DNA of 64,000 bases from Toxorhynchites rutilus septentrionalis (GCF_029784135.1 NC_073746.1:62346097-62410096), one strand, 5' to 3'; positions 8,689 through 19,570 are shown, counted from the stretch's first letter. Made by a program: numbers and translations. The notes: generated by a model not told the origin, from the sequence alone.

Positions 8689-10184
8689 TGAAGATGTCTC
8701 AAGACGCAGAACCTTTTGAAGATAATGCCGACGAACACGTGCTGTTTGCATTAGACACAGGAAATATGGACATCTCTCTAGGAGAAATCGAAGTGGCTGC
8801 GGAACTGGATGAAGAGTTGATACAACTATGCAAAGCATTGAAGAACGATGAATGGCCTCGCGAACTAAGGCGATACGAAGCACAGAAGAAGCATCTACAC
8901 TATCTAGGCACCTTGGTATGCAAAGATGACAAAATTGTCTTACCCAACTCACTTCGATCAAAGGCTATGGAATCTGCTCATGGAGGACACGTGGGAGAGG
9001 TTGCCATGAAAAGGATAATGCGCGAGTTCTTTTGGTGGCCTAGAATGGCTGCAGAAACAGAACGGTTTGTGAAAGATTGTCAAACCTGTTGCATGTTGTC
9101 CAAGAAAAATCGTCCATTACCCATTTCATCACGTAATCTTCCTGAAGGACCTTGGGAAATAATACAAACGGATTTCCTCTCTATTCCGGGATATGGAACA
9201 GGGGATTTCCTAACGGTGGTCGATACTTACTCTCGTTACCTCTCCGTAGTCGAAATGAGGGGCAAAACAGCAGAAGCTACAAACGCTGCACTGTGCGATA
9301 TTTTTAAGCTTTGGGGTTGTCCTTACATCCTGCAGAGCGACAACGGACCACCTTTTAATAGCTCTACGTATTGTTCGTTCTGGGAAAATAAGGGCGTTCA
9401 TATCCGGAAATCGATACCACTGTGTCCCCAAACAAATGGGCTTGTGGAACGCCAAAATCAGTCCATCATAAAGGCTGTATCAGCATCGACACTTGATGGT
9501 ACCAATTGGCGTATGAGCTTGGATAAATTCGTGCACAATCACAACACGCTAATTCCACATGCGAGACTGATGGTTACACCATTCGAGTTAATGGTCGGGT
9601 ACAAATATCGTGGCACTTTTCCAACTCTCTGGACCGAGTCTCGTTCGAAGGGATTAGACAGGGACAATATTAAGGAATTGGATGCTGAAGCAAAGCTTTA
9701 CAGCAAACATTACGCAGATCAGTCACGAGGTGCGAAAGAAAGTTATATCAAGGTTGGCGATGTCGTACTGATGAGCCAGCAAAGAAAACACAAAAGTGAT
9801 CCAACATTTTCTTCCGAACGCTTCACTGTAATCACTAGAACTGGTGCAAAAGTTGTAATCATGAGTAGCAATGGCGTGCAGTATGCAAGAAATGTACAAG
9901 ATGTGAAACTGGCCCCACCGGCAAAGGAGCTTAATTTTTCGGAAGATTCAGGGGAAGACAGCGTTCATCAACACGCAGATCGCAGCGGACTGGCAATAAT
10001 TCTGGATGAGGACTCGGAGAAACAATTGACAGATGATTATCTGGAGCAGCACCAGGTACAGTCTTCAAAAAATACACTGCAACCCAACCAACATATTCCA
10101 AACAAAACCACACTTCGTCACCATTCTAATGTGAGAAGACCAGCACGATTCAACGATTATTTTATTTACCATATCTATCAATGA
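8688..10184 (+). CDS. pol: Pol part 2: integrase
   Basis: The ATG at 8688 overlaps the stop of the preceding frame, but the true coding path enters this frame upstream at about 8553-8574, where the missing RNase H end is readable; the ATG is probably an internal methionine. The integrase zinc-binding module is H98, H101, C131, C134. The catalytic triad is D162 (in QTDFLS), D218 (QSDNG) and E254 (LVERQN), with the DX35E spacing of retroviral-type integrases. Integrase joins element DNA to chromosomal DNA. The C-terminus is long and polar and carries no recognisable chromodomain. The protein stops 43 bp before the 3' LTR. Confidence 0.9.
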   Translation: MKMSQDAEPFEDNADEHVLFALDTGNMDISLGEIEVAAELDEELIQLCKALKNDEWPRELRRYEAQKKHLHYLGTLVCKDDKIVLPNSLRSKAMESAHGGHVGEVAMKRIMREFFWWPRMAAETERFVKDCQTCCMLSKKNRPLPISSRNLPEGPWEIIQTDFLSIPGYGTGDFLTVVDTYSRYLSVVEMRGKTAEATNAALCDIFKLWGCPYILQSDNGPPFNSSTYCSFWENKGVHIRKSIPLCPQTNGLVERQNQSIIKAVSASTLDGTNWRMSLDKFVHNHNTLIPHARLMVTPFELMVGYKYRGTFPTLWTESRSKGLDRDNIKELDAEAKLYSKHYADQSRGAKESYIKVGDVVLMSQQRKHKSDPTFSSERFTVITRTGAKVVIMSSNGVQYARNVQDVKLAPPAKELNFSEDSGEDSVHQHADRSGLAIILDEDSEKQLTDDYLEQHQVQSSKNTLQPNQHIPNKTTLRHHSNVRRPARFNDYFIYHIYQ

Positions 10185-10227
10185 ACAACTGATTATTCAA
10201 AATTATTAGAGTAGAGGTACGGAATAT

Positions 10228-10824
10228 TGTAGTAGATAGATGTCTCATATTAATAAATAAATTAACAATTACAAAGTATTCAATTATCTCAGTGTAATTA
10301 AGGTGAGGGCAAAGTAAATACACAAAAGTAAGTAGCGCTCGTTTAAGAAAATACGAAGCCGATAGAGAAATACGATTTCATAGCTGAGCGAAACTTGCTA
10401 CCCGGAAGCGATGTATGGAGAAAAAAAATATAGCAGCTATGTATAGGCTCGAGAATATGACAGAAAGAAAACGTTCATATGGAAGGAGAGAAACGTCGAC
10501 AACACCTAGGCTACTGAGAGCGAGGTAGTCTCTCACATTCGGTGGAGGGCTCTCTGCAAGAGTGAAAAGGAAAGACAATGATAGTTTGCATAGGATTCCC
10601 ACACGGACGCGAGAAAATCGTCTTGCTTCATTTCAGAAAAAAATACGAAGCCGAGAGAAATGAACCTGCAGAGAGAATCGGGAGAAAGATGAGGAAGGGT
10701 TTTTGATCGGGAGACTCGAACTCCACAGACATTCTGTTGGTTAAGTTTGGCGTGATAGCACGCAGTTTCTGCTATTCCGGTAATTTATTTTAGAAAGCCG
10801 CGATGGCGTCAAAAGGTCACGACA
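10228..10824 (+). repeat. 3' LTR
   Basis: 597 bp, same length as the 5' LTR with two substitutions. It is preceded by a short purine-rich AGAGTAGAGG (10208-10217) that may act as the polypurine tract, and followed by the ATCTC target duplication. Confidence 0.95.
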
Positions 10825-10849
10825 ATCTCCTCCTTCTTTTTCCTCACAA

Positions 10850-11776
10850 ATGTCCACTGATAACGTTCGTAAGAACAACCGAAAGTTATTGACGAAGCAG
10901 CAGATGGAAGAGACTGCAAAAGCTGTGAAATGAGGATCCCCGCAATCACAGCTGCGTTTAAGTACAACATTTCAAAAACAACACTCATACGGCTCCTCAA
11001 AAATCCCAATCTTTGACCACAGGTACGACAAAGTCCGACAGATCTCAAGAGCAAGAGCTAGCGTGAAATCTCCTCGACTTAGAAAGGAGATTCTCTGGGA
11101 ATACCACGACGGAAGTCAGAAAATTGGCTTTCGAACTGGCGGAAAAAACGAATTGAAGCACCCGTACAATAAATCAACTCAGATTGTTGGAAAACCTGGC
11201 TCATTTTTTAAAACGTTTAAAACGTAATCTTAATCTCTCATTCCAAACAGGCCTGGGCAATGTCATATTCAACTGAAAATCGCCAAGGGACTGTGAAAAC
11301 ATCAATCTTCCCATTCAATTGGAAATGTGTTTTTACTTCTTCGGGCAGCTTCTTTGTCAACATAATCAAAAAATTATTCGGAAGCTTTCTGTTTTTACTT
11401 CGTCCGTGTCCATTTCATTTATCACCGAAAAATAAACTTCACGGCATATTGAAACGACCCCCCTCTCAGACTGAATTCGCATTCCGCTCTTATTCATAAA
11501 TTGTAGATGAGTTCACGGTAGGTAAACAATGGAGCCATCCATTAAAGGTTCAACTACTTTTTTGTTTCATAAATCAAGTTTTCGAAACGAAGCGACTAAG
11601 AGGAAAGTTAATTTTCATGTTACATGTTCCGAAAATGTTAGACCCTGATTCCAGATGCCATAAGCACCTCTGCGGCATGTGCTAGAGGGTTTGACAAAGA
11701 CTCTGTCGCAGCCTTTTATGTCTTATTGGAAGATGCACTGAAAAATCCGAAAATCAAGACAGATCGGATTTTCAAT
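10850..11776 (+). pseudogene. pogo/Tigger-like transposase relic
   Basis: Just past the 3' LTR a broken frame reads MSTDNVRKNNRKLLTKQQ, then a shifted MRIPAITAAFKYNISKTTL, the style of a Pipsqueak-type helix-turn-helix. At 11097-11226 it reads TTTEVRKLAFELAEKN followed by KHPYNKSTQ, as in the CENP-B-type second helix-turn-helix of pogo/Tigger transposases. At 11651-11776 it reads DAISTSAACARGFDKDS and KNPKIKTDRIFN, which lies just before the first catalytic residue in this family. The 11230-11640 stretch and everything after are unreadable. Stops and frameshifts show it is dead. The LTR element landed at or near its 5' end. Confidence 0.6.
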
Positions 11777-12630
11777 ATTTTTTACTCAATCATGTTTCAA
11801 ATTTAATTTCAAAATAAAACTTTCCAGTAAGTTCTTTCCCTCCAAGTTTCCATCTTTCCCAACTCTTTCTTATTTTTTTCAAAGATATCCGCAAGCAGTG
11901 ACAGTCAAGGCGGCGTGACGCAAACGCCGCATTCTGATCCTATCTTAACTTTGCTGAAATCCCCAGCGTTGTTCGCGCATGTGCCAAAATGACAGCTTAA
12001 GCTTGTTTTTCAATCCTTCACAATGAAGACAAATTCATGCGAATGTTTGCGAACTTTTTTCGCCAACCAATCAGAACGAAGCGCGGGATCACTTTTGCTG
12101 CGAAAAATTACGAATTCACGGTACACTGACAGATGCCTCTGCCCACATCAGAAAGTTGTAACAAGTCAATCAAGATGGGTGCAACAACATATGAACAATT
12201 TTGCTCAGCTTCACATCGATGGAACGATCTAAGCAATATTTGAGCTTGCGGCAGGATAGTAAATAATTTTCCGAATTTCTATTTATACTTAACTGAATTT
12301 TCTAACATTGAATTGTATGAAGTTCAAGATATACTTGAACTCACATTTGTGAGTAATATGAATTTGATTCACCAATCTCGTACAACTTGTTTTCGTTTTA
12401 AGGAGGATAGATTGATAGATTCGCATGATTTCGTAATTCAATGTGAATGACTAGCGAAAACATTTCGCAAGGACGAATTTCTCATTTGAAAAATTCGCTC
12501 ATTCTGAAGCAAGCTTTATTCCAGTAGAAATCATTATATATTCTATCTTTTGTTGTCCTCATGAACATTTTAGTGGAATATACGGACGGAACGAAAATGG
12601 CGCTTTCTAGTGAATTATACAAAAATTGAT
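11777..12630. other. No gene seen
   Basis: No supportable frame. A GC-richer patch near 11905-12000 and a CCAAT-type sequence near 12068 are present without an associated gene. Confidence 0.5.
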
Positions 12631-12633
12631 TTT

Positions 12634-12905
12634 GACGTGGGACTACGTCTAACCGGAATATATGGAGGGTAAAATGAAAACCTAAACACAGAACATGCAG
12701 GAAAAAATAAAAGATTTCGAATGCTTATAGCTCGAACATTTCGTACTGGATAGGAGAGATGTTTGCATCACTTGATAGGGAATATTTCTACGCATCTATC
12801 GCAACTAACAAAATGTTGTTTTTCATTAGATAAACAATTGAATAACTGTAAAATATTAGGCGTTATCTAAACGCCCTAACTGCATCGTTTTGATTGGCCC
12901 GATTT
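12634..12905 (+). repeat. Dispersed repeat family A, copy 2
   Basis: Begins with the palindrome relic GACGTGGGACTACGTC (12634-12649) and contains the family body. It ends at TTTTGATTGGCCC, where the minisatellite at 12906 starts. The same joining of family A to this minisatellite is seen at 24844-25830. Confidence 0.65.
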
Positions 12906-13500
12906 ACGGTTTCCCTAACACAGCCATCAAAACCAAGCAGCCTTGGGGAAATCGGCATTGCAAATACATGAAAGTAGGGGAACTCTCATCGAAAAATGTT
13001 CCCTAACACAGACTTTAAAACCAAGCAGCGAAATCGGCATTGCAAACACACGAAAGAGCCTAGAGGCGAGTGAACTGAAAAGTTTAAACCCTCTTAAAGC
13101 CAAAAAGAAGAAAAAGAACACACGAAAGTAGGGGGAGCTTTTGTTCCCACCGAAATGTGTTCCCTAATAGAGATTTCTAAACCAAGGTGCCTGGAGAAAT
13201 CGGTATTTCAAATTCATGCAAGTCGGGGGTATTTTTGTTCCGACTGGAATGTGTTTCCCTAACACAGACTTCAAATCCATGAAGCGTGGGGAAATCGGCA
13301 TTGCGAATTCATACAAATCGGAGGTATTTTTGTTCCGATTGAAATGTGTTTCCCTAACACAGACTTCAAAACCGAGGTTTCTGGGGAAATCGGCTCTGCA
13401 AATAAATGCAAACTGCGAGTACTTTTGTCCTCGCTTGCCTTTGTGCAGAGTGGAATATGTCTGTCCTAACATGATCTTCTAAACTTAGGAACCTGGGAAA
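12906..13500 (+). repeat. ~95-bp minisatellite, 5-6 monomers
   Basis: Each monomer starts TTTCCCTAACACAGACTTC and contains GGGGAAATCGGCATTGCAAA. Monomer length varies around 95 bp; one carries an extra ~60 bp. Related arrays lie at 25561-25830 and, inverted, at 38200-38370. Short frames through it are repeat translations and not proteins. Confidence 0.75.
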
Positions 13501-13621
13501 ATCGTGCAGCCACTAGAAGCGAATGAACTTCCCAGTTTCAAGCAAATTCGAGATTCGAGAAGTATGTACACTTTTGGGATGTAAACTTCAGAGGGAAATG
13601 TAAAATAAAATAATCATTTGA

Positions 13622-13690
13622 TATTTTTTTTTGTCTTTATTGGAAAGATTTTCAGCCTTAGGCTGGTTCATCAAACGTTTGATAATTCTT
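13622..13690 (-). mobile_element. LINE 3' tail (5'-truncated)
   Basis: On the minus strand the sequence reads ..CCAGCCTAAGGCTGAAAATC, then AATAAAGAC followed by a 10-A run. A polyadenylation signal followed directly by poly(A) fits the 3' end of a non-LTR retrotransposon. The family cannot be named. Confidence 0.5.
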
Positions 13691-13986
13691 CCGTACATAT
13701 ATTTTGTTCTAGTCATCATACCAAACGTAAAAGGTCCGTCATTAAATTTACTTGTAACGAAGAACAATCAATCACAATAAATGAATTGACTTTACACGGC
13801 ATTTGTTCATTTTTTTTCACTCACAGAGCAAATATATTGAACTCAATTGAATTTGGAAACTGTTTCATTCAATCAAGAATTTAATCAATAGAAACGAATG
13901 ATTGCTAAGCTAAGGTAGTTCCACGTGAACCTTGCGGTTATATCATAGATATAACCCACTCATTTTTTTCAGATTCAAAAATACTA

Positions 13987-14543
13987 CAGGGTCTTTCAGA
14001 TTAAACGTTCACGCAACAAATTGTTATAACTTCTACAAAAGTGAACCGATTTTTATTTTTGAAAAACCAAAACAAAACTTATTTTAGGACTTTTTCGATG
14101 TAACCACCCCTTTTTCGATAACGCGTTTTAATCGGTGAACAAAATTCTTCATGCACAACTCAAACATTACGACTCCGATGCTGTTGAAAATCCGAGTTAT
14201 TTCTGCTTTAAGTTCTCCAAATTTTGTGGCCTATTAACATAGCAACGGTCCTTCACGTACCCCCAGAGGAAATAATCGATGACGAGAAATGTTGAAATTC
14301 TAACCATAAGAGGACAAAGTTTCATTAAGGCTTCGGTTTCTCGACAAATACGATTTCACTAAAAATACATGTTCTTGTAATTTGTACATCTTGACACTAA
14401 AAGCCATCCGATCAGACTGAACGAGTAGCCGAATATTATCGTCCTGAAGTGGTGAATGTAGTATCACCACCGACGGAGCGAAAAAAAAATTATAAGGAGT
14501 TATTCGATTTTTTTTGCGTGAGCGTTTAATCTGAAAGACCCTG
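13987..14543 (-). mobile_element. Short Tc1/mariner-type element with transposase C-terminus
   Basis: Terminal inverted repeats begin CAGGGTCTTTCAGATT at 13987 and mirror this at 14543. TA precedes the left end. On the minus strand, 14050-14290 encodes a broken FLWGYVKDRCYVNRPQN stretch and FELCMKNFVHRLKR, matching the C-terminal end of Tc1/mariner-superfamily transposases. The catalytic core is largely missing, so this is a 557-bp internally deleted derivative. Confidence 0.7.
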
Positions 14544-14571
14544 AATTCAATAGTAAAATAAACTCATACCA

Positions 14572-14690
14572 TATCCGCACCTTTGGCAGCACTGCCCCTT
14601 TGCGAGTAGTCGCGAAAATCACATTTTTCTGTTTTTGTTTTGTTCGCTCTCTTCGGCGCTTCGGCTAGCACCCGCACTCTTATACACACA
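14572..14690 (-). promoter_or_regulatory. Candidate minus-strand promoter and first exon
   Basis: The stretch is GC- and CpG-richer than its surroundings. On the minus strand a TATAAGAG box (about 14680) follows a CA/TG microsatellite, and a strong donor-like G/GTATGAG follows about 100 bp downstream (near 14572). No coding exon could be linked to it. Confidence 0.25.
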
Positions 14691-14839
14691 CACACCTGAC
14701 CCCTGTGTACCTGTAGCTCGCGGACGACGTAGTTTTTTTTTGTTTCGCTGCCTTTTGATTTGATCTTTTATTACACAGTAGAGAATTTGTTGTTGTGTTT
14801 CGAAAAATAGAAATCGGAAGTAGTCGCCGGTCTTCACTG

Positions 14840-15310
14840 TGGGCGCTGGTGACCTACATTAGCGGTCAGTATTATTATCATCACGGATATACACGGAAAT
14901 GGAAACGGAATGGAAAGTTTTGAGCAGTTTAAAGCTTCCTCAATCCGGTGTATTACGAATATCCGCACTAAGATTCCCATATTTATCGGGTGAACACTCT
15001 GTTCATGAGCAATTTTTCTATCAGTATTAAGTTCATTTTGATTTGTTTTAATGTTAAATGCATCCTGTTAGCTAGTATTCGTTTTTTACATCTGGTAGCG
15101 TTAACACGTGCCAACAGGTGTACATAAAGAACGTCAAAAAAGACGAAAAAGCAAACATTTCCAAAGGAAAAAAACAAGGAGACAAGAAATGACAGTGGGC
15201 ATAACTACGATGTAGATTAACCATGGAAAATGATATGAAGTCAGAAAAATACCAAAAGCGAGTACTCACTAAAAGCATTTTTTTCTACAACAATTCAAAT
15301 AATCGATAAA
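14840..15310. other. No gene seen
   Basis: AT-rich sequence downstream of secreted gene 1. It may hold that gene's 3' UTR; no clear AATAAA was found close to the stop. Confidence 0.5.
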
Positions 15311-15323
15311 TCAGTGTGAAACA

Positions 15324-15722
15324 TCACTGCTTACTATCCTTCAACAACTGCAACACCTTTTGAATTTTCTCCCGGAGTGGTTGTTCCTTCTGCTGCTTGC
15401 TGTGAACGACCTGTGAAGCCAACAGCTTTGGATTTCTTACAGTACCCGATTCCTCACCATCCTGTTCATCAATCTCCCCGATAGGCGCAACTGGTCCAGG
15501 AACCGGTAAGGTCGGTGAATCAACGTTCAAATCCTCAATGTACGTCAGTATTGCCACCAGAGCGCTGATGATGTTCGTATCGATGTTTGTCTCGATGTTG
15601 GCATTCAAGCTGACTCCCACGGCGACAACGTCCCCAATGTTGTTATCGTTGATGGAAACCGTGTCGCACAAGGCTCCTCCTCCGAGTAAGGTCACAACGG
15701 CGAGGGCAACGATGAGCTTCAT
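15324..15722 (-). CDS. Small secreted protein, DNNxGD family, gene 1
   Basis: 132 residues, one exon. I start at the ATG at 15722 because it opens a typical signal peptide (MKLIVALAVVTLLGGGALC) and lies about 95 bp below a TATA-like box; the frame upstream has only a GTG. The mature protein begins DTVSINDNNIGDVVAVGV, the block shared with genes at 19730 and 31393, followed by an alternating hydrophobic stretch to about residue 68. A linker rich in P, E and D follows, then a basic/hydrophobic helix EQPLREKIQKVLQLLKDSKQ at the end. No cysteines remain after signal cleavage. It is probably exported from the producing cell. I do not recognise the family or know its function. It is shorter than its two paralogs because the linker is shorter. 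Confidence 0.85.
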   Translation of the reverse strand: MKLIVALAVVTLLGGGALCDTVSINDNNIGDVVAVGVSLNANIETNIDTNIISALVAILTYIEDLNVDSPTLPVPGPVAPIGEIDEQDGEESGTVRNPKLLASQVVHSKQQKEQPLREKIQKVLQLLKDSKQ

Positions 15723-15810
15723 TTTGGCGAGATCGGTAGGTTGTAAAATAAATAACACTGTTATGCTTACTGTTGGCTTCGTTATGATTCAACGTGAATG
15801 ATCTTGAGGT

Positions 15811-15855
15811 TTATAAACGAAGAAAAAATTCTCTGATAACGGACTATTGCTTATC
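15811..15855 (-). promoter_or_regulatory. Promoter of secreted gene 1: paired GATA module and TATA box
   Basis: On the minus strand GATAAGC, seven bases, then CGTTATCAG occupies 15855-15833. A TTTATAA-like box follows at 15817-15811. The same module with the same internal spacing precedes the two paralogs. AGAACAATTG (15872-15881, plus strand) lies just upstream. Confidence 0.7.
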
Positions 15856-15959
15856 GCATCGCGTGGAGAAAAGAACAATTGTCTTCCGTTCGCGAGCATA
15901 TTTCGATATCTGCTGATAAGCTCATCTTCGCGAATGAATCAGCGGTTTCTATCTGTAGA

Positions 15960-16790
15960 AAAAACCCAATGTTCTGATTCGATGAATCACAAACAATTCA
16001 ATCAATTAGACATTTTGAAGACGTGTAACACAAATATCGTGTCTATAAGGGAAGAGATTACGAAGTGTTTTGACAGAAAAAAAAAACCATAATTGATTGA
16101 TCCGTACGACGCGAGTTGTGGCGTATAGTTTTGCTTCCGCTGTGGAAATAACGTGTTACTCTGAATATATATATTACAGTCATTCAATACATTTTGTGAC
16201 ACTAGTCAACGTAAACATTAATCTATAAATAATTTATTAGGTTCATAAAAAGGCATAATTTTCCACAGAAAATGTCTGTTCACCAGTTGACGAACTTCGC
16301 AGCTGAAACTCATCAAATCTCTATAATGATACCGATCACTGAATTAGCGAAAAAAAATAATTATCTCTTAGAATTCATGATCATAAAATCAGCTCTATTA
16401 CGAGCTACACACTCTCTTACTGTTAGTTTTGCACTGCATTTGAGTTTTCGAATCGCGAAAAAATAAAAAAAGCAGAATCGTACACCAATTTTTTTGTCAT
16501 TTGAACTTTAAAATATCGCAACAAATAAACAATAACCATTCAATTTCATTCACTTTTTCGAAAAAAAGCGTTCAAGAACTGTTGTTCGAGATTGGATATA
16601 GTCCAATGGAATATTGAACACACTCGCAACATAGCCAAGAACAAAATTCTGATAAGTAGCCTTCTAACTTTATAAAAATAAATAGAAAAACTATTGTGGA
16701 AATGTATCAACAAAAATAATTAAAAATTAAATGTAACATTTTTATCATAGAATATTGCATATCTTTTTTATAATAATATTGCATTCTTTA
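15960..16790. other. No gene seen
   Basis: AT-rich sequence upstream of secreted gene 1, with no frame that shows protein-like composition and no terminal repeats. Confidence 0.5.
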
Positions 16791-16797
16791 TTGAAGA

Positions 16798-17811
16798 CTA
16801 GCTGACCCTGCAAACTTCGTCTCGCTCAAAAGGGTTTTTTGCTATAGATACTTTCAAACATTCACGTTTTCTTACTAAGCGAACGTCCATGGATTCAATC
16901 GCAGAACTGTTCATTGATTAATTTTGACCCTTTAAAAATTCGTTTTACTATGAATTTCCTAGTACTTCTACCAGAACTCGTCATTATAATATCAAATTGT
17001 TTTCAGACCCAATTCTCGTTCAAGAATTATCAATCTTTGCAAATAACATGTTTCTCCCTTACATTGAATGTATGTTTGATACAGAAAATATAATAAAATG
17101 ATGGCATCTTAAATCGGACGATTCCTTCTCGAGTTTTACGCAAAAATTTGTGTTTCATTTGTATGGCAGTCCTCCTTAGAGAGGGCGTGGAGAGTCTAAC
17201 CACTATAGAAACATTTATAGCACCCTAAAACCTCAATATGCCTAATTTGGTTCCATTTGCTTGAATAATTCTCGACTAATGGAAAAATTTGTGTTTCATT
17301 TGTATGGCAGCCCCCCCCCCCCCTTAGAGAGGGGGGTGGAGAGTCTAACCACCATAGAAACATTTATTGCATCCTTAAACTTTCAGATACCAAATTTGTA
17401 AAAACGTAAAAACATTTATTGCACCCTAAAACCTCAATATGCCGAATTTGGTTTCATTTGCTTGAATAATTCTCGAGTAATGCAGGAATTTGTGTTTCAT
17501 TTGTATGGCAGCCCCCTTTAGAGAGGGGGAGTGGAGAGTCTAACCACCATAGAAATATTTATTGCACTCTCAAACTTTCAGATACCAAATTTGGTTACAT
17601 TTGCTCGAATAATTCTCGTGTAATGCAGAAAATTGTGTTTCATTTGTATGGCAGACCCCCCTAGGAGAGGGGGGGAGGATTATCTTACCACCGTAAAAAC
17701 ATTTATTGCAGCCTAAAACATACACATGCCAAATTTGGTTCCATTTGCTTGATTAATTCTCGAGAAATGCAGAAATTTGTGTTTCATTTGTATGGCATTT
17801 TGGCACACTTA
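16798..17811 (+). repeat. ~142-bp satellite array, copy 1
   Basis: Opens with CTAGCTGACCCTGCAAACTT. The phrase TTTGTGTTTCATTTGTATGG recurs at about 17146, 17288, 17489, 17633 and 17775. Spacings are 142, 201, 144 and 142 bp; the long interval contains a partial internal duplication. Each monomer carries a C-run/G-run hairpin (CCCCTTAGAGAGGGG type). A second array is at 38455-38970. The Tc1-like element at 17812 interrupts the last monomer. Confidence 0.8.
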
Positions 17812-18144
17812 CAGTGTCGGACAAAACATTAAGACCACCACTCAAGCAAAAAAAAGAAAGTGACAAAACTTTGGGAAAAAATAATCCAACCCAATGCTTC
17901 AATCCATATATAATAATTTATTTGCATTATTCGGAGAAATTTATAACATCTGTAGTTAAAACAATAGTCATTTATTGAAAAATACGTTTTAAGCATTATT
18001 AACAACTAAAATAACCGAGTAACCGATTTTTGAAGAAAATTTATTGTTTCTAGCTGGTATTTTGTGTTTTTCGAATCCTGGTATTGTACAAGTTTACAAG
18101 TGTTTACTTGTTTGCAAGTATTGATCATGTAAACAAAAAGTATG

Positions 18145-18298
18145 GAGGCGATCTGGCGTAGTGGTAGCATCCATACCTCTCACGCTGAAGGTCACGAGTT
18201 CAATTCTCACTCCCGACATTCTTCCAAAAATGGAAGTTAAAAAGTGACGAACCAGCCAAAAGTGTTGAATGTCACTGTAATACAGATAAAAAAACAAG
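18145..18298 (+). mobile_element. tRNA-derived SINE, copy 1
   Basis: 154 bp flanked by the duplication AAGTATG (18138-18144 and 18299-18305). A polymerase III A box TGGCGTAGTGG lies at 18154-18164 and a B box GAGTTCAATTC at 18196-18206. The tail ends in an A-run. A related copy lies at 48040-48203. It sits inside the Tc1-like element, so it is younger than that insertion. Confidence 0.8.
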
Positions 18299-18339
18299 AA
18301 GTATGTAAGGTTTTGATTTTCGAATTCTAGTTGAGAGCA

Positions 18340-18590
18340 GAGGCTAGGCGTTAAAGCCCACGGAAGGTCCCGATGCTGACGCCGAAGAATCTGAAGGCGC
18401 GGCTGAAGTTCGCGAAAGACCACTTCAATTGGATCGGTCCGGAGAAGGAAAAGCAGTGGCGAAATATACTGTGGTCGAATGACACGAAGGTAAACCTCAT
18501 CGGCTCGGACGGAAAAACTTGGATCTATCTACCAACAAACTTACATGCCACAGTATACCACGAAGACATTAAAGCATAGAGGAGGAAACT
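18340..18590 (+). pseudogene. Tc1 transposase fragment
   Basis: The frame reads PMLTPKNLKARLKFAKDHFN, then WRNILWSNDTKVNLIGSDG and WIYLPTNLHA. This corresponds to the region around the first catalytic aspartate of Tc1 transposases (W-DET-NLFG in the family; here WSNDTKVNLIG). About 70 residues remain of a ~340-residue enzyme. The DNA-binding N-terminus and the second half are gone, so it cannot act alone. Confidence 0.75.
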
Positions 18591-18739
18591 TTATGGTGTG
18601 GGAACTTTTAACTACAGATGTTATAAACTTCTTCGAACAATGCAAATAATTTTTTTTAAATGGATTGAAGCACTAAATTGGACTTTTTTTTCAAAGTTTT
18701 GTCACTTGCTTTTTTTTCTTTTTTTTTTAAATAACCCCA

Positions 18740-19570
18740 TGCTGCCGAGCACGCCTCTAGTTTCCGAAGGATTAAACAATAATTTGCGATATGAGTCCAG
18801 GACACGATCGCAATATTAATGACGGAATACGAAACTAATAATCAGAACCTCCTGTAAATTGTGCTTATCTCGATATTTTTTTCAAATGCAGTAAAAATTG
18901 AACTTATGGTACAAAACTCAAAGACTTGTAAACAATATTTGGTTGACAGATGTCAACAGTTTACGATTCAGCAAAAATCATTGCACCTTGAATATCGTGG
19001 AAACGGAACGAATCAAGTTAGAATATCTAATTTCTACACTTTTTTCAAATGAGGTATTGAAAAAATATAACTTTTTATGTCCAAAATAATGAGTGGAAAA
19101 ATCTCGTAAGTTCACCAAAAAATGACTGAGCAATACACATTGAGAAGGAAAACATGATTTGGTATCGTAATTTCTCACTATGAAAAAGTCGATTATATTC
19201 CAACACAATCAATATCGATCGATGTTAGTTGGAAATAAATTATTTGGTGAATTGATAGTTGCTTGCCGTACTTGGCTAAGATTACAAAGTCAGAATTTCC
19301 ATACCACATCGAAAGACAGTTGGAACTACCATCCACCATGATTTTTCGTGTGTTTATCTCTGACCACTTTCTCATTCTACTAGCTGCCAGTCACTCGACC
19401 ACGGCAATGCCACTGAACCAAAAATTCAAAGCAGCGAATACCGTTGCGATTTTTTTTCACCGCATTGGCAGATTAGCAATCAATATTGCACAACCTGAAA
19501 TCTTATCTTCCAAACGAACGTCTTTTAAATTAATCATTGCCGTACAGTCATCAAAACAGATGGGCTACAG
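18740..19570. other. No gene seen
   Basis: AT-rich spacer between the Tc1-like element and secreted gene 2, without supportable coding frames. Confidence 0.5.

Larger units (their letters stand above)
4164..10824 (+). mobile_element. Ty3/gypsy LTR retrotransposon, nearly intact
   Basis: A 6.66-kb element bounded by two 597-bp LTRs that start TGTAG and end GACA and are flanked by the 5-bp duplication ATCTC (4159-4163 and 10825-10829). Between them lie a leader with a short repeat array, a gag ORF with two zinc knuckles, and pol in the order protease, reverse transcriptase, RNase H, integrase. That order is the Ty3/gypsy order. No env-like ORF lies between pol and the 3' LTR. Two LTR mismatches suggest a recent insertion. 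A single frameshift in the RNase H region is the only evident lesion. Confidence 0.95.
17812..18735 (+). mobile_element. Tc1-like element with long inverted repeats, internally deleted
   Basis: The left end CAGTGTCGGACAAAAC follows TA. Sequence at 17860-17960 (GTGACAAAACTTTG .. TAACATCTGTAGTTAAA) recurs inverted at 18605-18715, so the inverted repeats exceed 100 bp. The outer ~45 bp of the right end is missing. Inside are a transposase fragment and a SINE. Confidence 0.7.

Noticed and set aside
13216..13482. 88- and 102-residue frames in the minisatellite
   Set aside because: They follow the repeat monomers on both strands; same in 25501-25825 and 38040-38384.
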